7,740 nt of DNA, taken from NCBI GenBank assembly GCA_030042765.1, contig JASHZA010000021.1, forward strand, positions 1-7,740, written 5' to 3'. Positions 1 through 6,176 of the stretch are shown here, in pieces. This DNA comes from Candidatus Binataceae bacterium (GTDB lineage: Bacteria; Desulfobacterota; Binatia; Binatales; Binataceae). A model generated the notes under the pieces. It saw only the letters and a program-made list of their open reading frames with translations, did not search any database and had not been told where the DNA came from. Both the position numbers and the translations under genes were made by a program. How positions within the stretch are numbered: the first letter of the stretch is position 1; each line of letters opens with the position of its first letter.

Positions 1-185
1 GACTCTATCGTTCGGGGAGCGTGATCGCGGATTCCAAACAGTTCTTCAGCAACGTGGACGCGGTTGGCAATGATCTGCGGCTGATAGCGATTCCCAACTG
101 CGGCAAAGGACAACCGATGCAGGTAAAGCGAATGTCCAACGGCGGGCCGACCTTGCGCTCGCGCGCGCGTCTGGGCGGCGGCTGA
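1..185 (+). CDS. tldD: TldD-type zinc metalloprotease, C-terminal fragment (5' end outside window)
   Basis: Reading from base 3, an open frame without a start runs for 60 codons to a TGA at 183-185. It carries the conserved C-terminal TldD pattern: VDAVGNDL (fragment residues 18-25), CGKGQP (33-38) and GGPT (47-50), ending in a short Gly-rich tail. In E. coli TldD the active-site zinc is held by the HExxxH histidines plus a cysteine 27 residues before the C-terminus. The cysteine here (residue 33 of 60) sits at exactly that distance from the end. The HExxxH half lies upstream of the window and cannot be checked. TldD pairs with TldE to degrade or trim unstructured peptides, for example microcin B17 and CcdA in E. 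coli. A TldE homologue lies downstream at 973-2511, which supports the call. The stop is 38 bases before the next gene on the same strand, consistent with an operon. Confidence 0.8.
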   Translation, partial: LYRSGSVIADSKQFFSNVDAVGNDLRLIAIPNCGKGQPMQVKRMSNGGPTLRSRARLGGG

Positions 186-223
186 CCGGCACTGCGCCTT
201 ACGGACCCATCGAGGAGGCCAGG

Positions 224-955
224 ATGACCACAAGAGTTGACGAAATAGCGGCCGACGTTTTCCGAATTTCGACATACGACGATCGCGTCAAGTTGCAGTT
301 CAACCAGTTCCTCGTAAAGGACGATCAGCCGCTGCTGTTTCATACCGGGATGAAGTCGATCTTCCCTCAAGTCCGCGACGCGGTCGCCGGCCTGATCGAC
401 CCGGCGCAACTGAGCTTCATCGGCTTTAGCCATTACGAGCCCGATGAATGCGGAGCGCTCAACGAGTGGCTGACGGTGGCGCCGAAGGCTCAGGCCTTTG
501 GCAGCTTTGTTGCCGTGAATGTCTGCTTGAGCGACTTTGCTATCCGACCCGCCCGCGTCATTGCGGACAATGAAGTCCTTGCAACTGGAAAGAAGCGCTT
601 CCGCTTTCTTTCGACGCCGCACGTCCCGCATGCGTGGGAGGCCGCGCTGCTCTTCGAAGAAAGCGGGCGGACCCTGTTTTGTTCGGACCTCTTCACCCAC
701 GCCGGCGACCTCGAGCCGGTGGTCACGGCGGGCGTAACCGAACGGGCCCGGGCCACGCTGCTGGAATTCCAGAAGGGACCGCTGGCCAACTATCTACCTT
801 ACACGCCCAATACCGATCCCATCATGCAGCGGCTCGCGAATCTCAAGCCGCAGACTCTGGCTATCATGCACGGCTCGAGTCTCAGCGGCGACGGTGGGGC
901 AGCCCTGCGGAGTCTTGCCCAGGTGCTAAAGGAAGTGCTCGGGGGCGGCCGCTAG
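224..955 (+). CDS. Stand-alone metallo-beta-lactamase-fold protein, oxygen-binding di-iron (ODP/flavodiiron-like) family
   Basis: This 243-aa protein has an ideal start: AGGAGG at 212-217 lies six bases before ATG 224. It matches the metal-binding spacing of the flavodiiron (ROO/FprA) beta-lactamase domain, HxExD-x62-H-x18-D-x60-H. Here that reads H70, E72, D74, then H136 after 61 residues, D155 after 18 and H216 after 60. SHYEPDECG (69-77) is the core motif, and LFCSDLFTH (151-159) carries the bridging aspartate. In many flavodiiron proteins a histidine follows the motif aspartate; here it is Glu75. The protein ends soon after the beta-lactamase domain, so it has no flavodoxin or rubredoxin module, and any electron donor must be separate. 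Family members reduce O2 or NO, or sense O2 or redox state; which applies here is unknown. No signal peptide is seen, so it is probably cytoplasmic. It lies between tldD and the tldE homologue, with gaps of 38 and 17 bases. The family call is firm and the activity is inferred. Confidence 0.85.
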   Translation: MTTRVDEIAADVFRISTYDDRVKLQFNQFLVKDDQPLLFHTGMKSIFPQVRDAVAGLIDPAQLSFIGFSHYEPDECGALNEWLTVAPKAQAFGSFVAVNVCLSDFAIRPARVIADNEVLATGKKRFRFLSTPHVPHAWEAALLFEESGRTLFCSDLFTHAGDLEPVVTAGVTERARATLLEFQKGPLANYLPYTPNTDPIMQRLANLKPQTLAIMHGSSLSGDGGAALRSLAQVLKEVLGGGR

Positions 956-972
956 AACCCGTTCACGTTCCG

Positions 973-2511
973 ATGCTGACTCTCGGCGAGATGAAAGGCT
1001 TTGTCCGCGCGGCCCGCAAACTGCTTGCGTCCGAGCGCGATCTCTCTGCATTCGAGATTTATTGCGCCAGTGCCGAACATCGGGTGGCGCGGATCAACTA
1101 CACCTCGGATATTCCGTCGCGCGGAGTCGAGGAGTTCAAAGCTCTCAACGCTGACGGGTTCGCGCTGCGAATCGTCGCGCGGCGCGACCCCCACGAGACC
1201 GGGTACGCGGCGTGCGCCGGCGATTTGAGCCTCGAGGCGTTGCGCGACGCGCTGGTACGTGCGCGCCGCGCCGCGATAATTGATCCGCACTTTCCCGGTC
1301 TGCCGCGGCGGCCGGAAGGTTCCGCGAGGCCCGGTCTCGACGGTGTCGCCAGCGACCTGACGCGCGCGAGCGACGGCTCGCTGGCCGCGGCCGCCTGGAA
1401 GATCGTCGGTGGTGCGATCGAGGCGTTCGCGGCGCGTGCGCCGATCAAACTCTTGCACCCGGGGCTGATCGTCGGCGGTGACGTGTCGATTGTCCGCGAC
1501 CGTGTCGCTATCGGAAGCTCGAACTTCGCCGAGCTCCTGACTGACGGGGGCGCGCATTTCGTCTCATCGATCACCACGCTCGTCGAGGCTCTCGAGGCCA
1601 AGGGCACGGCGACCGCCGTCGGCGGGTCGCAGGCAGCGATGCGGCAGGCAGCAGATCGGCTCGGACGCGAAGCCATCATGCGCGCACTCGCCCTGCGCCA
1701 CGGTGAGCGACCGCCGGCAGGAACCTACCGCGTGGTGTTCGGCCCGCAGCCTGTAGCCGAACTGCTTAACTACATGGTGATTCCCTCGCTGACCACCGGC
1801 GCGTTCCAGGCTGCAAGTTCCGCTTATCAGGGCCGCTTTGGCGCACAGGTCATGGATACGAGACTTAGCATTTTCGATGATCCCGGAACGAAGACGGGAC
1901 CTGTCCGGCGACGAATTACGTGCGAAGGGCTACCGGCCAAACGCAGCGATCTCGTCCGCGACGGAAGGATCGTCGGACTACTCTCGAACTACTATGATAC
2001 CCACCGGTTGCTGACCGACGAGCATCGCGAAGAGAAGCTCGGTGCTTCCGCCGCCCGCCGCGAGCTCGACTTTCCGCCGCACAGCGCCTATCGTCTCGGT
2101 GAGGGACCGGCGCGCCGTTTCGATGCCCATCCGGGAGTGACCGGCACGAACGTGGTAATGCGAACACGCGACGGCTTCGACGAAAAGCGGCTCATCGCCT
2201 CGGTGGGCGACGGCATCTATATCGGGCGCGTCTGGTACACATATCCGATCAATGGACAGCGCGCCGGCGATTTTACCTGCACGATCAGCGGCGATTCCTA
2301 CGTGATTAGAGGAGGCAGGCTCGCCGCGCCTCTGGCTCCGAATTCTCTGCGTGTTAATGGCAATATCGCGCAGGTTTTCGCTCAACCGATCGCGATTGGC
2401 AAGCGCATCCGGCCTGCGGTCGTATGGGGCGCACCGGAGGCGTATTTTGTTCCCGCAATTGCTGCTGGCGAAATTGCCCTGGCTGCGGTAATCGGGGCCG
2501 ATCTGGACTAA
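973..2511 (+). CDS. tldE: TldE/PmbA-type (TldD/PmbA family) protease subunit
   Basis: From ATG 973 this encodes 512 aa, somewhat longer than the roughly 450 aa of E. coli TldE/PmbA. The N-terminal half has the family's substrate-channel domain (about residues 25-105, with GFALRIVARRD near 62-72). The C-terminal half has the barrel-like domain: GPQPVAELL (257-265), a GRIVGLLSNYYDTHRL stretch (331-346) and the glycine-rich end region VGDGIYIGRVW...GDFTCTISG (411-440). No HExxxH motif occurs anywhere, as expected for the non-catalytic TldE partner rather than TldD. The start is uncertain: no good Shine-Dalgarno precedes 973 (only GGGGGCGG about 25 bases upstream) and ATG 991 is also possible. 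Translation may be coupled to the preceding gene, whose stop is 17 bases upstream. The same frame is open back to 634, but that stretch overlaps the preceding gene. The product probably joins TldD in a cytoplasmic heteromeric protease acting on unfolded peptides. Confidence 0.85.
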   Translation: MLTLGEMKGFVRAARKLLASERDLSAFEIYCASAEHRVARINYTSDIPSRGVEEFKALNADGFALRIVARRDPHETGYAACAGDLSLEALRDALVRARRAAIIDPHFPGLPRRPEGSARPGLDGVASDLTRASDGSLAAAAWKIVGGAIEAFAARAPIKLLHPGLIVGGDVSIVRDRVAIGSSNFAELLTDGGAHFVSSITTLVEALEAKGTATAVGGSQAAMRQAADRLGREAIMRALALRHGERPPAGTYRVVFGPQPVAELLNYMVIPSLTTGAFQAASSAYQGRFGAQVMDTRLSIFDDPGTKTGPVRRRITCEGLPAKRSDLVRDGRIVGLLSNYYDTHRLLTDEHREEKLGASAARRELDFPPHSAYRLGEGPARRFDAHPGVTGTNVVMRTRDGFDEKRLIASVGDGIYIGRVWYTYPINGQRAGDFTCTISGDSYVIRGGRLAAPLAPNSLRVNGNIAQVFAQPIAIGKRIRPAVVWGAPEAYFVPAIAAGEIALAAVIGADLD

Positions 2512-2736
2512 AAAGCCCTTCGGATTCCGCAAAAATCGAATACTTCAGCTTTTCGACAAACGGTGTTTTGGTCAGGACGTCGCGGATCGGGTATTGCCTG
2601 AAGGCCAATCGGTGAGTTTTCTGACCGTAAATTCGATGGTCCTGGCTCAGTCAGCTAGTTACGGTCAGAATAACTTTTTGATAGGGACATAGAAAATATG
2701 ATTGCATCAAATAAGAACTCGTAGCATTCTACATGA
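2512..2736. other. Intergenic spacer between the tldD/tldE operon and the XRE-family gene
   Basis: This 225-base spacer has no convincing gene. Its second half (from about 2619) is more AT-rich than the surroundings and holds the 12-bp inverted repeat listed separately. A TATGAT hexamer at 2697-2702 resembles a -10 box about 35 bases before the next ATG. No good -35 lies 16-18 bases upstream of it, and TTGATA at 2678-2683 is too close (13 bases). A promoter here is therefore only a suggestion. Confidence 0.5.
2619..2670. promoter_or_regulatory. 12-bp perfect inverted repeat (terminator or operator)
   Basis: TTCTGACCGTAA at 2619-2630 is repeated as its exact reverse complement, TTACGGTCAGAA, at 2659-2670, with a 28-base loop. 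A run of five T residues at 2675-2679 follows on the + strand, which could make it the terminator for the tldE operon ending at 2511. The long loop is atypical for an intrinsic terminator. The repeat also lies 67 bases before ATG 2737 of an XRE-family DNA-binding protein, next to a possible -10 box, so it could instead be that protein's own operator. The sequence does not decide between these. Confidence 0.5.
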
Positions 2737-3438
2737 ATGAACGGTTGTTCAAACTCCGGAGCGGAGGTCTTGGGTCGTCAAGTGGATGCCATTGAGAATC
2801 AAATCCCCGCCGTGAACGAGCAGCTCTCCGAATCCGAACGGGCGGTCTCGCTCGACAACGCTATCGGACAATCAGAACCGGCCTCGGTGCTTGGCATCAT
2901 GGAAAAACCGGTACCTGGCCGTCAGCGCGAACAATCGGTCGAGAGATCGAGGGCCGAACGCGTCGCACCTGTGAAAGCGCCTCTCTCCGGCCAAAAGCGC
3001 AGCTCAAGGCCCACATTGGGCAAGCTGCTTCAGAAGCAGCGCCATGCCCTTAGCCTCACACAGCGGGAACTTGCGGTGCAGCTTGGCGTCAAGCCTGCTC
3101 ATGTCGCCTACCTTGAGACAGACCGCCGTCGCCCCTCGCTTGGACTCTTGAGCCGGATTGCGACGGTGTTGGGCCTTGACCGTGAAAAGCTCTTCGCCCT
3201 GGCGCACCCAGAAGCGAGTTCGCTAATGAGCTCGTGTGCAAAGGCAAAGCATCCGGTGGCGAAGGATCAAGCCTGGAGGGAATTCAGGTATAACAAGGCG
3301 TTGCTGGCCCGCCACCAAGTCCGGCCTCGCGAACTCCAGGTGCTCGCCCAGGTCAACCTGCTGGGTAAGGTGACTGCGCCACGCAATTTCCTCTTCATCC
3401 TAAACGCCATCCGTCAGGCAGTGGACGAAGAAGAGTAA
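2737..3438 (+). CDS. XRE-family helix-turn-helix transcriptional regulator with N- and C-terminal extensions
   Basis: This encodes 233 aa. Residues 94-155 form a Cro/C1-type (XRE, HTH_3) domain: LGKLLQKQRHAL (helix 1), LTQRELAVQLGV (helix 2), KPAHVAYLETDRRRPS (the turn and recognition helix), then LGLLSRIATVLGLDREKLF. The first 90 residues are rich in Ser, Glu, Arg and Gln, have no recognisable domain and are probably disordered. A separate C-terminal segment (about 178-230) looks helical and folded: WREFRYNKALLARHQVRPREL, then a KVTAPRNFLFILNAIRQAV-like end. I do not recognise that segment as a named domain. The start is uncertain. ATG 2737 has no Shine-Dalgarno. GTG 2782 has GGAGG (2763-2767), though 14 bases away. 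ATG 2899 would remove most of the extension. The upstream inverted repeat suggests possible autoregulation. No neighbouring gene reveals its target. Confidence 0.75.
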   Translation: MNGCSNSGAEVLGRQVDAIENQIPAVNEQLSESERAVSLDNAIGQSEPASVLGIMEKPVPGRQREQSVERSRAERVAPVKAPLSGQKRSSRPTLGKLLQKQRHALSLTQRELAVQLGVKPAHVAYLETDRRRPSLGLLSRIATVLGLDREKLFALAHPEASSLMSSCAKAKHPVAKDQAWREFRYNKALLARHQVRPRELQVLAQVNLLGKVTAPRNFLFILNAIRQAVDEEE

Positions 3439-3470
3439 CTTCCGCAAAAACTCTAGCTCCCCCATCCATG

Positions 3471-3501
3471 GAACGCCTCGCCACCTCCCGGCGGGGCGTT
3501 C
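3471..3501. terminator. Strong hairpin between convergent genes, probable bidirectional terminator
   Basis: GAACGCCTCGCC (3471-3482) pairs with GGCGGGGCGTTC (3490-3501) over 12 bp with a single G-T wobble and a 7-base loop. It lies 32 bases after the stop of the + strand regulator (3438) and 5 bases beyond the end of the - strand MORN gene (3507), which is where a shared terminator is expected. The T tract is poor: TTCTTGCG after the stem on the + strand. On the - strand, TTTTT (complement of 3446-3450) lies about 20 bases past the stem. Termination is therefore inferred mainly from position and stem strength. Confidence 0.6.
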
Positions 3502-3506
3502 TTGCG

Positions 3507-3977
3507 TCACCCGCCAGCCTTGCTTCCGTAAATTTGCTTGCGGCTGCTCAAACCGCTTGGATCCCAGGTTGTCCAAGTCCCTTCGCGTTTGCCGTCCCGG
3601 TATTCGCCAGTGATAGAAATCACACCGCTGGCGTACCAACTGGTGTGCGGTCCGTCCTGAACACCGTTACGGTAGTGGTCTACAGAGGCACGCTGACCGT
3701 TCTCGTACCACATTGTCCACTCGCCTTCCTGGCGACCGTCACGATAGGTCCCTTGAATCATCCTGGAGCCGGCAGGACCGTAGACAACGAAGATTCCGTC
3801 CTTGACAGGCCTGCCGTCGACGAGCTTCTGGCACCAGACTTCCTCGCCTTTGGGCGGTGGCGCCCCCATCAGGGTGTCGCCCGGGGGGCATGACGGCAGC
3901 GTGTCGACCGTGCCGTGACACGCAGCGAACACTACAGTTATCGCGACGAGAACCAGGTACTGGAGTACAGCACACAC
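3507..3977 (-). CDS. MORN_2-repeat (YwqK-like) predicted lipoprotein
   Basis: From GTG at 3977-3975 this encodes 156 aa. Residues 3-19 are hydrophobic and end in FAAC (17-20), a lipobox-like site, so Cys20 may be lipidated; phenylalanine at -3 is not canonical. Next comes a Pro/Gly-rich segment with two cysteines, C30 and C49, in the arrangement C-PPG-x9-PPKGEEVWC, which may form a disulfide. From about residue 60 to the end are four degenerate repeats of about 24 aa of the type EG-x-W-x2-WY-x2-G-x6-YRDG (MORN_2, YwqK family). Database names often call such proteins antitoxins, but no toxin partner is visible and I would not assign that role. An envelope-associated protein of unknown function is the safest description. 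The start is doubtful: GTG 3977 has no Shine-Dalgarno and no basic n-region. The frame stays open upstream to ATG 4091 and TTG 4130, but those starts would put a 15-bp hairpin inside the coding region. Confidence 0.7.
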   Translation of the reverse strand: MCAVLQYLVLVAITVVFAACHGTVDTLPSCPPGDTLMGAPPPKGEEVWCQKLVDGRPVKDGIFVVYGPAGSRMIQGTYRDGRQEGEWTMWYENGQRASVDHYRNGVQDGPHTSWYASGVISITGEYRDGKREGTWTTWDPSGLSSRKQIYGSKAGG

Positions 3978-4045
3978 GTCAACGGCTAGCTTAACATCGC
4001 GACGACATTTCGGGACGGCCGACCGTGAACTTTCGCTCAGACGTC

Positions 4046-4078
4046 GCAGGCAGGAGCGCGATTCGCGCTCCTGCCTGC
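4046..4078 (-). terminator. Perfect 15-bp hairpin after the ThDP-enzyme gene
   Basis: GCAGGCAGGAGCGCG (4046-4060) and its exact reverse complement (4064-4078) are separated by only three bases. The hairpin begins 48 bases after the stop of the - strand ThDP-enzyme gene (4127), a usual place for a terminator. No U tract follows on the - strand; the next bases read GACGTCTGAGCG. It could instead block exonucleases, act as a factor-assisted terminator or be a repeat-type palindrome. It also separates the ThDP gene from the downstream MORN gene, suggesting the two are not simply one operon. Confidence 0.6.
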
Positions 4079-4126
4079 TTTGCTGAATCATTCCTGCGAC
4101 GCCGGCGCATCGCAGAACCCTTTGCG

Positions 4127-5818
4127 TCAATTCGAACCGGTTGACCCGAGAAGGTTACCACCCAAGGTTGGATGGCCCACGGTCTTGTCGCCGACTACGT
4201 TCACCAATGCGGGTTTTCCCGATTTGAACGCGCGCTCGAGCGCCGGAACGATGTCCTCGGGATTTTCGACATGTTCGCCGTGGCAGCCCATCTCCGCAAA
4301 GACTTTGTCGTAGCGGATATTCTGGAGCATGTTGAACGGATCAGTGCGATCCTTGAGCAACGGCATCGATTCGAAGCTGGGGCCCCACGAGCTGTTGTTC
4401 CACAGCACACACACGATCGGCAGGTTATAACGGGCGGCGGTCTCCATGTCGAAGCCGCCGATTCCCAGCCCGCCATCGCCCATGACCAGGGCGACCTGCG
4501 CGCCGGGCCGCGCGAGTTGCACACCGATGCCCATCCCAAAGCCGTGGCCCACCGGCGCGAGCGGTCCGGCGTCGATGACCTGGCCCGGGAAGCGCGAAGT
4601 GAACCCCTGGGACATCCAGCCCGACAGAGTGAAGCTGTCAATAACGACGGTTGCGTTCTTGTCGAGGACGGAGACCAGATCTTTGGTCAGGCGCGCCGGA
4701 TGGATCGGACGGTTGGTGTGGAACTTCTTCTCGCTTTCAACCACCTGGCGATCGAAATTGGCGCGCACTTCGGCGAGTTCTTTGACCCAATTTGAAGTGC
4801 GGTTCCTCGAGAAATCGAGTTTCAGTTCCTTGATCCGGTTGATCATTTGACGGAGCACGAGCTTGGGATCGCCGACCACTGGAATCTCCGCCGGCACCTG
4901 CCATCCAATTCGGCTCGGAGTGGGATCAACCTGAATATACTTGGCTTTGTCGTTCCATGTCGGCGGGCGGCCAAAATGCTCGCCACTCCAGAATCGGAAG
5001 CCGAGTGTCAGGACGACGTCGGCGCGGCCGGTGAACGGCTTCTTGAAGGCGCCCCGGATAGCAAGCGGATGCTCCTCGGAGACCGAGCCCTGGCCCGCTC
5101 GCCGCGCGTACACCGGAATCGAGGTAAGTTCGACGAATTCCTTCAGTTCGGGCGCAGCCTGTGACCAGAAGAGTCCGTCGCCGCCGGCGATTAGCGGCTG
5201 TTGGGCGGCGTGCAGCAATTCAATCGCGCGATCGATCTTCGCGGGATCGCCCGCGGAACGCACGTCTTCGGGAGTAAAGCGCTGGCCACCTGCGCGTTGC
5301 TTGTTATCCTCCCCCGAGGCGTAGAGGATGTTCTGAGGAATTTCCACAAGCGAGACGCCCTGCGGCGGCGTGAGGGCTTCGCGGAAGGCGAGACGCATAT
5401 CGAACTCGATCGTGCTCCAGTCGGTGACGCGCTTGGTGTATTTCGCGAAGCTGCGCAGCACGTCGGAACCATAGGCCTCCTGAAAGGAGCCCTGATGGTC
5501 CTCGGTGTTGGGATGCTGGCCGGAGACACAGACCACCGCGCTGTTGGTCATCGCCGCCAGACACAGGCCCGTAACGGCGTTGGTTAGCCCGCACCCAGCC
5601 GTCACCATGCAGACACCGGCTTCACCGGTCATACGCGCATAGGCATCGGCCGCGTATGCGGTCGCCTGCTCATGGCGCATATGGATCAATTTGATTTCGT
5701 GGGAGCGCAAGTTAGCGAGAATAGGAAAGAGATGCCCACCGTTGATTGCGAAACAATATCGCGCATGGTTCTCGCGCATTATGCGCGCGACAAGTTCACC
5801 GCCGTCTGCCTTGGCCAT
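4127..5818 (-). CDS. Thiamine-diphosphate-dependent enzyme, 2-hydroxyacyl-CoA lyase / oxalyl-CoA decarboxylase-like
   Basis: The product is 563 aa, the full size for this superfamily. The start is clear: AAGGAGGA (complement of 5825-5832) lies six bases before the ATG at 5818. Three domains are visible. The N-terminal ThDP-binding Pyr domain (about 4-170) has catalytic Glu50 in RHEQATAYAADAYARMTG. The central domain (about 190-330) contains ADVVLTLGFRFW, HFGRPP (281-286) and IQVDPTPSRIG. The C-terminal PP domain (about 385-545) has the Mg-ThDP motif MGDGG (446-450) through NN (474-475). HFGxPP and the IQVD segment resemble 2-hydroxyacyl-CoA lyases and oxalyl-CoA decarboxylases more than true acetolactate synthases. 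Such enzymes cleave or decarboxylate 2-hydroxy- or 2-oxo-acyl substrates, often as CoA thioesters, in the cytoplasm. The substrate here is unknown. There is no adjacent regulatory subunit of the IlvH type and no CoA-transferase such as Frc within the window, so the pathway cannot be read from context. Acetolactate synthase-like and benzoylformate decarboxylase-like activities remain alternatives. Confidence 0.85.
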   Translation of the reverse strand: MAKADGGELVARIMRENHARYCFAINGGHLFPILANLRSHEIKLIHMRHEQATAYAADAYARMTGEAGVCMVTAGCGLTNAVTGLCLAAMTNSAVVCVSGQHPNTEDHQGSFQEAYGSDVLRSFAKYTKRVTDWSTIEFDMRLAFREALTPPQGVSLVEIPQNILYASGEDNKQRAGGQRFTPEDVRSAGDPAKIDRAIELLHAAQQPLIAGGDGLFWSQAAPELKEFVELTSIPVYARRAGQGSVSEEHPLAIRGAFKKPFTGRADVVLTLGFRFWSGEHFGRPPTWNDKAKYIQVDPTPSRIGWQVPAEIPVVGDPKLVLRQMINRIKELKLDFSRNRTSNWVKELAEVRANFDRQVVESEKKFHTNRPIHPARLTKDLVSVLDKNATVVIDSFTLSGWMSQGFTSRFPGQVIDAGPLAPVGHGFGMGIGVQLARPGAQVALVMGDGGLGIGGFDMETAARYNLPIVCVLWNNSSWGPSFESMPLLKDRTDPFNMLQNIRYDKVFAEMGCHGEHVENPEDIVPALERAFKSGKPALVNVVGDKTVGHPTLGGNLLGSTGSN

Positions 5819-5824
5819 CGGGAA

Positions 5825-5854
5825 TCCTCCTTAAGGATATGCCCGCGCGCGGGC
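5825..5854 (-). promoter_or_regulatory. Shine-Dalgarno of the ThDP gene flanked by two palindromes
   Basis: The ribosome-binding site AAGGAGGA (complement of 5825-5832) overlaps the 10-bp palindrome TCCTTAAGGA (5828-5837). Four bases further out is a 14-bp self-complementary GC block, GCCCGCGCGCGGGC (5841-5854). In the leader RNA, pairing within or between these could hide the ribosome-binding site. Both lack a loop, so they cannot fold as written without opening their centres, and they may simply be composition effects. The ribosome-binding site itself is certain; a regulatory role for the palindromes is speculative. Confidence 0.35.
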
Positions 5855-6176
5855 GCGTCGGGCCCGGAGAGTTGTACGGGCGTGCCAGCCGCAACCGGTT
5901 GACCAGAACGAACGCACCGCTCTCATTGAGCTGAATCCTTGCATATTTTAAGGGCCAGCGAAAATGGCGCCGCGCAAAAAGCAAGGTACTTGAACCGGTA
6001 TGGCCTGATATGCGACTTACTTCCGGTTCGGGGGAGCGGGCGGGAGACCCTCGACGGGGGAGTAACACCAGTGAAGGATTTCACCCTGCCACCATTGATT
6101 AGCGTGTGCGAGACTGTAACGTGTGATAGGTCGCGGTTGTGGCCAGGATATGGCTGCGTCCGGGAGCAGGCGGAGG
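5855..6176. other. Divergent intergenic region between the ThDP-enzyme and Omp85-like genes
   Basis: About 320 bases hold no credible gene. This region should contain the promoters of the two divergent genes. I see only weak candidates. TTGATT at 6095-6100 could be a -35 for the + strand gene, but the -10 region (TAACGT at 6117-6122) is poor. On the - strand an AT patch (TTAAAATATGC, complement of 5941-5951) could be a -10 without a well-spaced -35. A small dyad, GTGAA-GGAT-TTCAC (6071-6084), resembles a repressor half-site pair but is short enough to occur by chance. GAACCGG/CCGGTTC (5992-5998 and 6023-6029) is another weak inverted repeat. Confidence 0.4.

Noticed and set aside
5..700. Long - strand open frame of 231 codons
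   Set aside because: It lies opposite the tldD end and the ODP gene, both of which have clear family motifs; its own protein is Arg-rich with no recognisable domain, as expected of an antisense frame in high-GC DNA.
634..972. Possible 113-residue N-terminal extension of the TldE homologue, since its frame is open back to ATG 634
   Set aside because: It overlaps the well-supported ODP gene in another frame, reads as low-complexity Arg/Gly/Ala-rich sequence, and matches no TldE N-terminus.
952..1557. - strand open frame of 201 codons opposite the TldE homologue
   Set aside because: Arg-rich, motif-free translation opposite a gene with clear conserved sequence.
2733..2795. Small open frame starting at ATG 2733, overlapping the regulator start
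   Set aside because: About 20 codons with no Shine-Dalgarno and no recognisable features; it could be a chance leader but nothing supports translation.
3468..3893. + strand open frame of 141 codons opposite the MORN gene
   Set aside because: The - strand frame carries clear 24-residue repeats and paired cysteines, while this one starts inside the terminator hairpin and has no recognisable domain.
3507..3977. Toxin-antitoxin system based on the YwqK-like repeats
   Set aside because: No toxin-like gene is adjacent, and the protein carries an export signal with a lipobox-like site, so the label would rest on a family name only.
4172..4795. + strand open frame of 207 codons opposite the ThDP enzyme
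   Set aside because: Antisense to the conserved PP-binding domain; no recognisable domain or ribosome-binding site.
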